Assembly: GCA_964408795.1 (NCBI GenBank)
Contig: CAYPAW010000034.1
Span: 7,403-71,402 of the forward strand
Source: JABMQB01 sp964408795
GTDB taxonomy: Bacteria > Bacteroidota > Bacteroidia > Bacteroidales > Prolixibacteraceae
DNA: 64,000 nt
Direction: 5' to 3'
Shown here: positions 8,283-16,860 of the stretch, piece by piece
How the letters are laid out: every line of letters begins with the position of its first letter
Numbering within the stretch: position 1 is the stretch's first letter
Position numbers and translations under genes: made by a program
The notes under the pieces: model-generated
The model's input: only the letters and a program-made list of their open reading frames with translations
Database searches by the model: none
What the model was told of the DNA's origin: nothing

Positions 8283-9575
8283 ATGAATTTTGTTGAAGAT
8301 TTGCAATGGAGAGGCGTACTGCATGATATAACTCCCGGCACACAAGAACAACTGGCAAAAGAAATGACCACAGCATATATCGGGTTTGATCCTACAGCCG
8401 ATTCACTGCATGTTGGGAGTTTTGCACAGATCATGTTGTTAAAACGGTTTCAGCTGGCAGGACATAAACCCATTGCCCTGGTAGGAGGCGCAACCGGGAT
8501 GATCGGAGATCCATCGGGGAGATCCCAGGAGAGAAACCTGCTGTATGAAGAAGCGTTACATAAAAACCTTGCAGGGATAAAAAAACAACTGGAAAAATTC
8601 CTTGATTTTGATTCCGATGCTCCCAACAAAGCTGAAATGGTCAATAATTACGATTGGATGAAAGCGTTTTCATTCCTTGAATTCATCCGGGATGTAGGCA
8701 AACATATTACCGTTAATTATATGATGGCCAAAGATTCGGTACGAAAACGATTGGGCTCTGATTCAAAGGAGGGAATGTCGTTTACCGAGTTTACCTACCA
8801 GCTGGTTCAGGGCTACGATTTTTTGTGGTTGTACACACACAAAAACTGCAAACTTCAGATGGGGGGGTCCGATCAGTGGGGAAACATCACTACCGGTAAG
8901 GAGCTGATAAGGCGGAAAACAGGGGGCGAGGCATTTGCCTTGACTATCCCCTTGATTACAAAAGCCGATGGAAGCAAATTTGGCAAAACAGAACAGGGCA
9001 ATGTATGGCTCGATCCCGAACGAACCACACCCTATACCTTTTACCAGTTCTGGCTGAACAGTTCCGACGAAGATGCGGAAAAATACATCAAAATATTTAC
9101 TTTGTTGGGTAAGGCAGAAATAGATGCCCTGATCAATGAGCACAGGAAGGCCCCTCATGCAAGAATGCTTCAGAAAAAACTGGCCGAAGAGGTGACCGTT
9201 ATGGTTCATTCACGCGAAGCATATGAAATGGCTGTAGAGGCATCCCATATACTGTTTGGAAGCGGTACGGCCGAACAACTGAAAAAACTGGATGAGAAAA
9301 CATTCCTGGCCGTTTTCGAAGGAGTGCCAATGTATACCCTTGACAGAAACGTTCTTACCCTGGAACCCAATGTAGTGGATTTTCTGACAACTCATGCCGG
9401 GATCTTCCCCTCAAAGGGAGAAATCAGAAGAATCATCAAAGGAAACGGCCTGAGCATCAACAAAGAAAAAATAACGGACCCGGAAGCAAAAATCACCTCC
9501 GGATGGCTGATCGGAAACAAATACATCCTTGTTCAGAAAGGGAAAAAGAACTATTTTTTGATATCGTGTAAATAA
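8283..9575 (+). CDS. tyrS: Tyrosyl-tRNA synthetase
   Basis: A 430-residue class I aminoacyl-tRNA synthetase charging tRNA-Tyr. The Rossmann fold carries the HIGH-type motif as HVGSF (residues 43-47), the tyrosine-binding QGYDFLWL and QMGGSDQWGNI blocks, and the KMSKS-type loop as KFGKTE. The last 65 or so residues are an S4-like RNA-binding domain (IFPSKGEIRRIIKGNGLSINKEKI) as in bacterial TyrRS. The length is normal. The ATG at 8283 is preferred over the upstream TTG because the promoter element overlaps that TTG. Confidence 0.97.
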   Translation: MNFVEDLQWRGVLHDITPGTQEQLAKEMTTAYIGFDPTADSLHVGSFAQIMLLKRFQLAGHKPIALVGGATGMIGDPSGRSQERNLLYEEALHKNLAGIKKQLEKFLDFDSDAPNKAEMVNNYDWMKAFSFLEFIRDVGKHITVNYMMAKDSVRKRLGSDSKEGMSFTEFTYQLVQGYDFLWLYTHKNCKLQMGGSDQWGNITTGKELIRRKTGGEAFALTIPLITKADGSKFGKTEQGNVWLDPERTTPYTFYQFWLNSSDEDAEKYIKIFTLLGKAEIDALINEHRKAPHARMLQKKLAEEVTVMVHSREAYEMAVEASHILFGSGTAEQLKKLDEKTFLAVFEGVPMYTLDRNVLTLEPNVVDFLTTHAGIFPSKGEIRRIIKGNGLSINKEKITDPEAKITSGWLIGNKYILVQKGKKNYFLISCK

Positions 9576-9580
9576 ACGGG

Positions 9581-9601
9581 TATTTCCTGTTTTGGGAAAT
9601 A
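9581..9601. terminator. Possible weak terminator after tyrS
   Basis: A perfect 7-bp stem, TATTTCC/GGAAATA with a seven-base loop, begins five bases after the tyrS stop codon. It lacks a clear T-run on the plus strand, so termination is only a guess from its position. Confidence 0.3.
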
Positions 9602-9654
9602 ATAAAACACCGGCAACATCGTTTTTCAATTGCGGCAAAACTTAATCAAACAGT

Positions 9655-10605
9655 ATGAAAGATTTTTTTAACAATCAACGCATTCTGGATATTATCTGGA
9701 AGCGGAAATTTCACTTTATGGTGATTGGCCTCGTGGCTGTGATTTTATCGGCCATTTTTTCCGGCCCGGCCTTTATCACGCCCCGGTTTAAATCAACAGC
9801 GCGTATATATCCCACCCATAACATAGCTACCTACAGCAATGAATCGGAAACGGAGCAGATGTTGGAGATCCTGAACTCCCGGGATATTAAACTGCGCATG
9901 TTTGATGCTTTTAACCTTCCTGAAGTTTATGGCATCGACCGGGAAAGCCCTCATTTCTTAACGGATATGCTGGGTATTTACGATAAAAACGTAAACGCCA
10001 GCAAAACGGAGTTTGAAACAGTGGAAATTAAGGTGATCGATGAAGATCCGCTAAGGGCTTGTGATATGTGTGATTCCATCATCAGTTTTTACAACCGGAA
10101 AGTGGGATCGATGCATGCGGTCAAATACCTGGAAATTGAAAGATTAACGGATTTAAGGTTAAAACAGAAATACGCGGAGCTGGACAGCCTGGAGCCTAAG
10201 TACGAAATGTTCAGAGAGAAGTACCACCTGTTTGATTATGAGAAGCAGGTTGAAGAGGTCACTGAAGCATACATGCGGTCTTTATACAAGGGGACCTCAG
10301 GCAGCAACAGCCAGCTCCTGAAAGCACAATACGAAAATCTGGTTCAATTCGGAACCGATGCCTTAATCACAGGACTCCGCTACCGGGATACCCGCATGAA
10401 AATAGACTCCATGATTGAGACCAAGATCATCGCGGTAGCTGAGGCAACCAAGGATATTACCTATTCGCATATTGTTGAGAACCCGATCCCCGCGGATAAA
10501 AAGTCGTATCCCATCCGGTGGTTCATTGTAGCCTTGTCTTTGATTTCCACACTTTTTGCCGGCCTGGTTATTTTTCTGATTCTGGATTACCAAAAGCAAG
10601 GATAG
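9655..10605 (+). CDS. Wzz-like chain-length determinant / LPS biosynthesis membrane protein
   Basis: A 316-residue inner-membrane protein with the layout of Wzz/polysaccharide co-polymerase proteins: one membrane helix near the N-terminus (about 20-42), a long periplasmic segment rich in alpha helix (about 150-260, likely coiled), and a second helix at the C-terminus (about 288-310). The segment before the second helix holds a Pro-rich turn (ENPIPADKKSYPIRW), typical of this family. Such proteins set the length of surface polysaccharide made by Wzy-type polymerases. The next gene, four bases away, encodes an O-antigen ligase/polymerase-like protein, so the two probably form one unit. Confidence 0.78.
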   Translation: MKDFFNNQRILDIIWKRKFHFMVIGLVAVILSAIFSGPAFITPRFKSTARIYPTHNIATYSNESETEQMLEILNSRDIKLRMFDAFNLPEVYGIDRESPHFLTDMLGIYDKNVNASKTEFETVEIKVIDEDPLRACDMCDSIISFYNRKVGSMHAVKYLEIERLTDLRLKQKYAELDSLEPKYEMFREKYHLFDYEKQVEEVTEAYMRSLYKGTSGSNSQLLKAQYENLVQFGTDALITGLRYRDTRMKIDSMIETKIIAVAEATKDITYSHIVENPIPADKKSYPIRWFIVALSLISTLFAGLVIFLILDYQKQG

Positions 10606-10609
10606 CGGA

Positions 10610-12079
10610 TTGTTTAAGAAAGCATCCATACCATTGTTTCTTTTTTATGCAGCATCGATCTTCTTCATGCTGCTGAATCTCTATTATATAGTAAAAAAGG
10701 ATTCCCTGTACATCAATGCTCTGCCCGTAGCTCTTTTCATTGTTTTGATGGCTATCTTTTCCCTGGAAAAACTGATTTATCTGGTTGTTTTTTTCACGCC
10801 TTTGTCGTTGCCCTTACGGTCGTTAATTCCCGGCTTATCGTTTGATATGTTTCTTCCCACCGAACCTTTGCTTTTTGGGATTATGCTTGTCCTTATTCTG
10901 AAGATAGTCATGGACCGGGGTTTTGACCGCAAGATACTCTGTCATCCTGTGACCCTTGCCATATTTTTCAACTTGGTGTGGGTTCTGGTGACCTGCTTTA
11001 CCAGCACCATGCCCCTGGTTTCGTTTAAGTTTTTCCTAGCGCGGTGTTGGTTTCTGGCCGCATTCTATTTCATTGCCATCAAATTGTTTGAGAAAGGGGA
11101 AAACACAGAAAAATATGTATGGCTTTATGTTCTCCCTTTGATTGGGGTGATTTTTTATTCGACCTTTCGACATCTTGGGTACGGATTGTGGGATAAAGAT
11201 GCGGCCCATTTTGTGGTGGAACCGTTTTATAATGACCATACATCGTATGGAGCCCTGACGGCTTTTTATATTCCTTTTTTATTTGGATTCGCCTTTTACA
11301 GGGAGGGTCCCCGATGGATAAAAATTGCGGCCCGGATCGCTTTACCTATCGTGATTGGCGGATTTATTCTTTCTTACAGCCGGGCTGCTTGGGTCAGTAT
11401 GCTCATTGCCTTCATCGTATGGGGGATTATCAAACTACGCATTCGTTTTCAGCCCCTGTTTATTACTTTTTTAACCTTGCTTGCATTATTCCTTCTATTT
11501 CAGACCCAAATTGTGATGTACCTCGAACGGAACAGCGACGAGTCATCGGCCAATATGCTGGAACATGTCTCTTCCGTATCCAATATAACCACCGATGCCT
11601 CCAATATGGAACGGCTGAACCGGTGGAGTTGTGCTTTCCGGATGTTCAGGGAAAAGCCGGTATTCGGCTATGGTCCGGGAACCTATATGTTTCAGTATGC
11701 TCCCTTCCAGTTGACCAAAGACCGTACGATTATCAGCACCAATGCTGCTGATGCGGGGAATGCCCACAGCGAATACCTGGGCCCCCTGGCTGAGTCCGGG
11801 GTCCTGGGAACCCTCTCTTTCCTTCTGATTATCATCCTCGTCATCTATACGGCAATACATTCCTATACAAGAACCCATGATCAGCGCTTAAAGTTGATTC
11901 TTCTGGGAGCATTGTCCGGGTTGATTACCTATTATATACATGGGTTCATGAACAATTTCCTGGATACCGATAAAGCATCCGTCCCGTTCTGGGGTTTTAC
12001 AGCGATGATTGTTGCTATTGATATCTATACCCGGAAGCAACTTGCAGACCAAAAAACCGGAACGACAGACCCGGTTTAA
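10610..12079 (+). CDS. O-antigen ligase/polymerase (WaaL/Wzy-like) family membrane protein
   Basis: A 489-residue protein with about eleven or twelve hydrophobic helices and one large periplasmic loop at about 305-400. That loop contains the Wzy_C pattern: RLNRWSCAFRMFREKPVFGYGPGTY followed by NAHSEYLGPLAESGVLG, including the conserved H-x-E-Y. Such proteins attach or polymerise O-antigen or other glycan units on the periplasmic face. The start is a TTG with an AAGGA about 11 bases upstream; the first internal ATG would remove much of the first membrane helix. It follows the Wzz-like gene by four bases. Ligase versus polymerase cannot be decided from sequence. Confidence 0.83.
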   Translation: MFKKASIPLFLFYAASIFFMLLNLYYIVKKDSLYINALPVALFIVLMAIFSLEKLIYLVVFFTPLSLPLRSLIPGLSFDMFLPTEPLLFGIMLVLILKIVMDRGFDRKILCHPVTLAIFFNLVWVLVTCFTSTMPLVSFKFFLARCWFLAAFYFIAIKLFEKGENTEKYVWLYVLPLIGVIFYSTFRHLGYGLWDKDAAHFVVEPFYNDHTSYGALTAFYIPFLFGFAFYREGPRWIKIAARIALPIVIGGFILSYSRAAWVSMLIAFIVWGIIKLRIRFQPLFITFLTLLALFLLFQTQIVMYLERNSDESSANMLEHVSSVSNITTDASNMERLNRWSCAFRMFREKPVFGYGPGTYMFQYAPFQLTKDRTIISTNAADAGNAHSEYLGPLAESGVLGTLSFLLIIILVIYTAIHSYTRTHDQRLKLILLGALSGLITYYIHGFMNNFLDTDKASVPFWGFTAMIVAIDIYTRKQLADQKTGTTDPV

Positions 12080-12094
12080 CCTCCGGAAATACCC

Positions 12095-12664
12095 TTAATT
12101 TCTGACCCGCTCCGAATAGGAACGATCGCGGGTATCCACTTTGATCACATCGCCCTGGTTGACAAACAGGGGAACCATCATTTCGGCACCCGTTTCCAAT
12201 GTTGCCGGTTTCAAGGCCGTTGAACTGGCGGTATTTCCCTTTTCTCCCGGAATGGTCTCGGACACCTCAAGTTCTACAAAAGGAGGTAGCTCTGCGGTCA
12301 ATGGCATCTCATTATCAGCGTGAAAATTGATGTCTATGATCTGTCCCTCTTTCATGAGGTCGGCGTTTTCTATCATGCTTTCATCAATGGTTACCTGCTC
12401 AAAAGTTTCGGTGTGCATAAAATTCAGTCCAAGGTCATCTTTATAAAGGTATTGATAGGGACGACGCTCAATACGAACGGTATCGATTTTTACTCCCGAG
12501 GTAAAGGTATTGTCGATGACCTTGCCCGTTTTCACGTTTTTTAGTTTGGTACGTACAAAAGCGGGTCCTTTGCCTGGTTTCACATGCTGAAACTGGACAA
12601 TTGTAAATAACTGGTTATCCAATTCAATACACAATCCATTTCTAAAATCAGCTGTAGTTGCCAT
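12095..12664 (-). CDS. efp: Translation elongation factor P
   Basis: A 189-residue EF-P, which binds ribosomes stalled at consecutive prolines. The KOW-like first domain carries the tip loop KPGKGPAF with the modifiable lysine at K32. The two OB domains follow, ending with the family's VNQGDVIKVDTRDRSYSERV. The gene converges with the O-antigen ligase-like gene, the stops being 15 bp apart. No EF-P lysine-modifying enzyme is encoded in the window. Confidence 0.97.
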   Translation of the reverse strand: MATTADFRNGLCIELDNQLFTIVQFQHVKPGKGPAFVRTKLKNVKTGKVIDNTFTSGVKIDTVRIERRPYQYLYKDDLGLNFMHTETFEQVTIDESMIENADLMKEGQIIDINFHADNEMPLTAELPPFVELEVSETIPGEKGNTASSTALKPATLETGAEMMVPLFVNQGDVIKVDTRDRSYSERVRN

Positions 12665-12690
12665 ACATGATGTTTTTCAAATTGCTGGGA

Positions 12691-12698
12691 CAAAAATA
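12691..12698 (-). promoter_or_regulatory. Bacteroidota -7 promoter element for efp
   Basis: The minus strand reads TATTTTTG, matching TAnnTTTG, 27 bp before the efp start codon at 12664. No well-spaced -33 TTG is seen. Confidence 0.45.
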
Positions 12699-12834
12699 AT
12701 CAAATCCCTTAAAAACGAATGGTTTTAATCAGATTATTCCTTTCGGCCCGCCATGGGAATTGTCAACTGTAAGCATATTCCTGGTTGAAATGAAGGTGCG
12801 TCAATGTATTTTGTGCAGAGGCTCCGATGTTCTA

Positions 12835-13554
12835 TCAAAGGTTGTTGGTGTCGTAATCCTTCAGTATAGCTCGCAGAGCTCCAACCCGCATGTCAAATTC
12901 AAGCAGGACAGGCAGTTTGGAATCTTTGGTGATATATAGTTTGATTCCGTCGGATCTTTTCAACAGTTTTCCTTTTTTAACCTGTGGGGATAATACATAG
13001 CATTCCAGGTTGCCCATTTGGGTGTCGATGACCTCAAAACCCAGAAATTTAATGTGAATATTGTTGATCTCATCGGCATGCATGATAGGGAGAGTAACCA
13101 TTTCCCCGAGGTTGATTTTTTCAATGTAGTTTTGGTTGGTGAAATAGAAGAATACGGTAATGATATCTACTACATCGGGAGGGGCATATTGCCATCCGGA
13201 ACGCTGGCTATAAAGAGAGTCAATGTTTCTGTAGTATGTAACCTCATTGTAATAACGGTATTTCCTTTCTTTGGCATTCCTGATGGAAACATAAGGCAAC
13301 TGGGTTTCAGGGTCAACCGTAGATTCATACACATCAAATACCTGGTAGAGAGCATCGGCCAGACCGGTTGTTTTCACCTCCAGACGGTAATGGATGGCTT
13401 TTTTCCCTTCAAAGATGGTATCGGTGATGTTGATTTTTGCTTCTCCCCCTTTCAGAAAGCCCAGTTTCAGATTATAAAGAATCTGCTCGGAACCTTCTCC
13501 CGCAAAAATCCTCATTGGGACAATCAACACGACAAGCGCCAGCAGTTTATTCAT
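12835..13554 (-). CDS. DUF3108 domain protein, exported
   Basis: A 239-residue protein with a signal peptide (about residues 1-18, ending RIFA) and a DUF3108-like beta-rich body: YNLKLGFLKGGEAKINI near the start, the middle VYESTVDPETQLPY segment and a C-terminal LLKRSDGIKLYITKDSKLPVLLEFDMRVGALRAIL. Members are periplasmic or outer-membrane-associated proteins of unknown function, possibly with a lipocalin-like or LolB-like barrel. It is followed upstream by tsaB on the same strand, with about 54 bp between them. Confidence 0.8.
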   Translation of the reverse strand: MNKLLALVVLIVPMRIFAGEGSEQILYNLKLGFLKGGEAKINITDTIFEGKKAIHYRLEVKTTGLADALYQVFDVYESTVDPETQLPYVSIRNAKERKYRYYNEVTYYRNIDSLYSQRSGWQYAPPDVVDIITVFFYFTNQNYIEKINLGEMVTLPIMHADEINNIHIKFLGFEVIDTQMGNLECYVLSPQVKKGKLLKRSDGIKLYITKDSKLPVLLEFDMRVGALRAILKDYDTNNL

Positions 13555-13608
13555 AATCCTTCAGTATTCCGTATTTGTTTTTTTACAATGATGTAAGCGA
13601 CTTTATGG

Positions 13609-14328
13609 TCAACCTTTTTGTTTCAGCACCTTATTTTTTGGAATGGTGGCGATAAAATCTTTCAGATAAAAAGGTTCAAAATAGGCGATCTCTTCGAATT
13701 CTTTATTTTTGAATTTATTTTCAGCCAGCCCCACCATAAATGCTGCAGAAGTTTTTTCCGGGCCGGCATATTTCACCTTTTCGTTTTTCACTATTTTTCT
13801 GCATTTAGCTGCTCCATTCCCAAATAAAATAACTTCGAATGTTGAAACATATTGTTTAAATGAATCTTCCGTAATAATTTTAGCAGCGATGGGTTCTACA
13901 CGGGTTCCTTCAGCGTCCATCAGGGTGCAATAGACTTCGTTTCTCCGGGCATCGATCATAGGACAAAGTAAGGTTTTCGGGGTAAGTGTAAGGTGATAGG
14001 CTTCCGGATTGTGCCGGAGGTGCCACCCCAGGGCATCCAGGCTGCTGATGGCTATAAGGGGTCTCCCGGTAGCATAACACATTCCTTTGGCTGCTGAAAC
14101 ACCAATCCTCAGTCCAGTATAGGATCCGGGTCCTTTGCTGACAGCAAAAGCATCCACTTCAGAAGCCTTTATTTTGTTCCTGAGTAAAAGGATTTCAACA
14201 AAGGAAGTTAAAAGTTCCGAATGATTCAACCCTTCCTGTTTTTCTTCCAGATCAATCAGCTTTCCTTCATGGCTTAAAGCTACAGAACATACTTCCGTTG
14301 ACGATTCCAGTAAAAGAAGTAATGCCAT
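13609..14328 (-). CDS. tsaB: tRNA threonylcarbamoyladenosine biosynthesis protein TsaB
   Basis: A 239-residue inactive ASKHA-fold partner of TsaD, needed for the t6A37 modification of ANN-reading tRNAs. It begins with LLESSTEVCSVALS and contains the KGPGSYTGLRIGVSAAKGMCYA block diagnostic of TsaB/TsaD, and the C-terminal tail shared by Bacteroidota TsaB (EIAYFEPFYLKDF). The length is normal. It shares its strand with the DUF3108 gene downstream. The other t6A genes (tsaC, tsaD, tsaE) are not in the window. Confidence 0.95.
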   Translation of the reverse strand: MALLLLLESSTEVCSVALSHEGKLIDLEEKQEGLNHSELLTSFVEILLLRNKIKASEVDAFAVSKGPGSYTGLRIGVSAAKGMCYATGRPLIAISSLDALGWHLRHNPEAYHLTLTPKTLLCPMIDARRNEVYCTLMDAEGTRVEPIAAKIITEDSFKQYVSTFEVILFGNGAAKCRKIVKNEKVKYAGPEKTSAAFMVGLAENKFKNKEFEEIAYFEPFYLKDFIATIPKNKVLKQKG

Positions 14329-14496
14329 TTATTCTTTTTTTGTTCGAAAATCTGTACTTTTAATGGTTTACGCAGACCCCAGGATTCATTCAATGTATTA
14401 AGAACGATCAATAATCCGGGGTAAGACGCTAACAAGGTGTGATGCGTTGCGTACAACCCGTTACAATACAAGCAGCAAAATTACAAATAAATCGGG

Positions 14497-15813
14497 ATGA
14501 ACATGACGAGCTATCCGATTCTCTTTCTTCTTCTTTTTACCGTCTTTCCTTTGTTCGGGGAAATTCACGCAACAGAAAGGGAGAAGTCTTACTGTTTCAA
14601 GAAATCTGAAACGTCATTTGAAGAGAGGAAAAAACGGGCCATGCAGGTAGACGAAATGGATGAAAGTCCTTTTGATCCCGGAATCAGGAAGAATGATTCA
14701 GCAGCCTGTCGCATTGAACCGGTGAATATCAATACGCCGGGAGCTGAACTGGGATCTTTTTTTTTCAGGGACGGCATTGTTTTTTCATCTACCTCGTGGT
14801 CCGGAACTCCCGGTGATAAAAAATTTTCACCCGACGAAATACCCTTTCTGGATCTCTATTTTTCCAAAGAACTTGAACCAGGCCGTTTTTCAGAGCCCGT
14901 TCCTTTTGCTCCCAATCTGAAAACCCCTTTTAATGACGGTCCGGTTACCTGGGATCCTGAAGAAAACCTGTTGTACATTACCCGGTATGTACCCCAGGGA
15001 GCAGCTCGAAAGTATGATGCGTCTTATCTGCATCTTCAGATTGTGGTCGCTGAAGAGCAGGGGAAAGAATGGGTTTTCAAAGATCCTTTTTTCCTGAAGG
15101 GTCCGGATGTATCCGTAGCTCACCCATCCGTATCCCCTGACGGACAACGGATCTTTTTTGTAAGCGATATGCCGGGAGGGTATGGCGGTTACGATATCTA
15201 TTTTTGTTATAAAAAGGAGGATCATACCTGGAGTGAACCTTATAATATCGGGCCGTATGTCAATTCCCAGGGCGATGAGTATTTCCCGTATACAGATTCC
15301 AGAGGATCGCTTTATTTTTCATCGGATGGACATCCGGGATTGGGAGGGCAGGATATTTTTCTGGCTACTTCCGAATCGGGAGTGTACAATACCATCACAA
15401 ACCTCGGCGAACCACTCAACAGTTCCATGGATGACGTAGCCCTGATGCTGGCTCCAAACGCTGAACGGGGATACTTTTCGTCTGACAGGGAATCAGGCAT
15501 GGGATATTTTGATCTCTATTCCGTAGTATTTACGCATATCCCGGTAACCCTTCGGGGAGTGATCAAAGACCTCCATGGGAATGCAGCTCTGGCTTTGTCG
15601 AAGGTGAAAATTCTTGATTCAGAAGGAGATATAATCAGGGAATCAACAACCCAAGCCGATGGTTCTTTCTCTTTTGTTGTCAATAAAACCCTGCCGCTTC
15701 TCCGGATCCTGATTGAAAAACAGGGATATGAATCCTTAGAGAAACCCTTGGATCTTCATTTCCTTCAATCAAAGGAGGAAATGGTCCTTGAAGTATTCAT
15801 GCGGAAAGAATAA
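14497..15813 (+). CDS. Exported PD40 (WD40-like) propeller protein with a carboxypeptidase-regulatory-like domain
   Basis: A 438-residue protein with a signal peptide (about 1-26). The middle (about 75-350) has repeated PD40 blades of the type SVSPDGQRIFFVSDMPGGYGGYDIYF and YFSSDGHPGLGGQDIFLA. A CarboxypepD_reg-like sandwich follows at about 350-435 (VTLRGVIKDLHGNAALALSKVKILDSEGD...). This is the N-terminal and middle architecture of the large Bacteroidota OmpA-family PD40 proteins, some of which work with T9SS, but the protein stops before any OmpA peptidoglycan-binding domain. It is either a naturally short member or a shortened paralogue; no frameshift is visible at the end. Function unknown. 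Confidence 0.75.
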   Translation: MNMTSYPILFLLLFTVFPLFGEIHATEREKSYCFKKSETSFEERKKRAMQVDEMDESPFDPGIRKNDSAACRIEPVNINTPGAELGSFFFRDGIVFSSTSWSGTPGDKKFSPDEIPFLDLYFSKELEPGRFSEPVPFAPNLKTPFNDGPVTWDPEENLLYITRYVPQGAARKYDASYLHLQIVVAEEQGKEWVFKDPFFLKGPDVSVAHPSVSPDGQRIFFVSDMPGGYGGYDIYFCYKKEDHTWSEPYNIGPYVNSQGDEYFPYTDSRGSLYFSSDGHPGLGGQDIFLATSESGVYNTITNLGEPLNSSMDDVALMLAPNAERGYFSSDRESGMGYFDLYSVVFTHIPVTLRGVIKDLHGNAALALSKVKILDSEGDIIRESTTQADGSFSFVVNKTLPLLRILIEKQGYESLEKPLDLHFLQSKEEMVLEVFMRKE

Positions 15814-15839
15814 TCCCTGCATCGGTGAGATGGCCCGGA

Positions 15840-16046
15840 TTATCCTTTCAGGCTGACCATCATGATCCCATCATCCTTTTTGAAATGGTATATTTTCCCT
15901 TCCCTGGCAAGCCAGCCCACTGCCATATAAAAGTCCGGACTGGTAAGTTTTGCCTTTTTCATGAATCCTTTGACCGGTTGTTCTCCCTCTTCATTGAGGA
16001 TGTTCCAAATTTTTCCGGCATTCGAGCCTATTTCACTTGTGATCAT
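15840..16046 (-). CDS. Small winged helix-turn-helix protein (DUF2582-like)
   Basis: A 68-residue protein with a single winged-helix fold: IGSNAGKIWNILNEEGEQ (helices 1-2), VKGFMKKAKLTSPDFYMAVGWLAREGKI (recognition helix) and a C-terminal beta wing ending GIMMVSLKG. This matches the DUF2582 family of small DNA-binding-like proteins common in Bacteroidota. It is convergent with the propeller gene, 26 bp away. Its target is unknown. Confidence 0.8.
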   Translation of the reverse strand: MITSEIGSNAGKIWNILNEEGEQPVKGFMKKAKLTSPDFYMAVGWLAREGKIYHFKKDDGIMMVSLKG

Positions 16047-16431
16047 TGCGGTAATTTTTTATGTTCGGTTCAGGACTCCATCGCCTGTGAAAAAGGGAAG
16101 GAGTCCTTTCATTTACAATAACAAGTTACGATTAAATCTCCATAAAAACTTTTAAATTGCATTTTTTTACAGGACAACCCGATCGGAAACGGTTCAATCC
16201 AGGTCTGCTCATACGTTGGTCAGGAATTTCATCTTTTTCAACACGATGCCTCCACGGAAAAACGATCTTTACCGGGGCTGTATATAATAGTCAAGGTAGT
16301 ATTCTCATATTTTAGTTAAAAAGTCATGCGTAGAAGAGTCAGGGCACCAATTTTGTCTCCTTGTCACAACGTGAGGGATCCTTTTTTAAAGAAAAAGCCA
16401 GCAACATCAATTTATTTCGAAAAATGAATAC
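16047..16431. other. Gap with no gene recognised
   Basis: The bases between the winged-helix gene and the tRNA-Phe tail copies contain no coding frame that I can support, no tRNA and no clear terminator. The longer frames here are antisense or through readings of the tRNA-Phe region. Confidence 0.6.
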
Positions 16432-16506
16432 ACTTCGGGGGAACCAGGGACACACTTTTTTTTGTGGTGCCACATGGCCCCGATACTTCGGGAACCAGGG
16501 ACACAC
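16432..16506 (-). repeat. Tandem partial copies of the tRNA-Phe 3' end
   Basis: The 15-base T-arm stretch gaaccagggacacac of the tRNA-Phe gene recurs at 16492-16506 and 16441-16455, each time separated from the next unit by the same T-run (7-8 bases) that flanks the tRNA. The nearer copy also regains the acceptor end tggtgccac (16465-16473). Between these parts, at the T-loop position, lies an insertion containing the palindrome CCCGATACTTCGGG. The farther copy ends with ACTTCGGGG (16432-16440). Confidence 0.75.
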
Positions 16507-16514
16507 TTTTTTTG

Positions 16515-16587
<73 letters not shown>

Positions 16588-16603
16588 TTTCATTTTGGTG
16601 TGA

Positions 16604-16632
16604 CAAAAGTAAATATTTTTTTAAAAACACAA
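16604..16632 (-). promoter_or_regulatory. Bacteroidota promoter for tRNA-Phe
   Basis: The minus strand has TACTTTTG (16604-16611) as -7 and TTG (16630-16632) as -33, separated by 18 bp. The -7 element lies 17 bp before the tRNA 5' end. Confidence 0.65.
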
Positions 16633-16685
16633 ACAGGAAACGACCCGATCGCCCAAAAAAAAGCTTTTCCCGCATCAAACAGTCT

Positions 16686-16783
16686 TTAACCCCGACTTCA
16701 ATGAAGTCAAACGTTGGAAGAAAGTTTTACTGAATCTCAGTCGCTGTCGGAGACAGGAATCATTCATGAATTATTCGGGTTAA
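16686..16783 (+). repeat. 98-bp dispersed repeat, copy A
   Basis: This copy starts TTAACCCCGA and ends GGGTTAA. It is 90/98 identical, with no gaps, to copy B at 25934-26031. It contains the near-palindrome ATTCATGAAT core near its right end. It lies between tRNA-Phe and the M16 peptidase gene. Confidence 0.85.
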
Positions 16784-16829
16784 AACGGTTTTTTCAACAG
16801 ATTAACATCTGTCTAATCACTTCTTTTGA

Positions 16830-16837
16830 TACTTTTG
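16830..16837 (+). promoter_or_regulatory. Bacteroidota -7 promoter element for the M16 peptidase
   Basis: TACTTTTG matches TAnnTTTG and lies 23 bp before the ATG at 16861. This supports that start over an upstream one inside the dispersed repeat. Confidence 0.5.
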
Positions 16838-16860
16838 CGTCCGGTTACAGCCGCAAGAAC

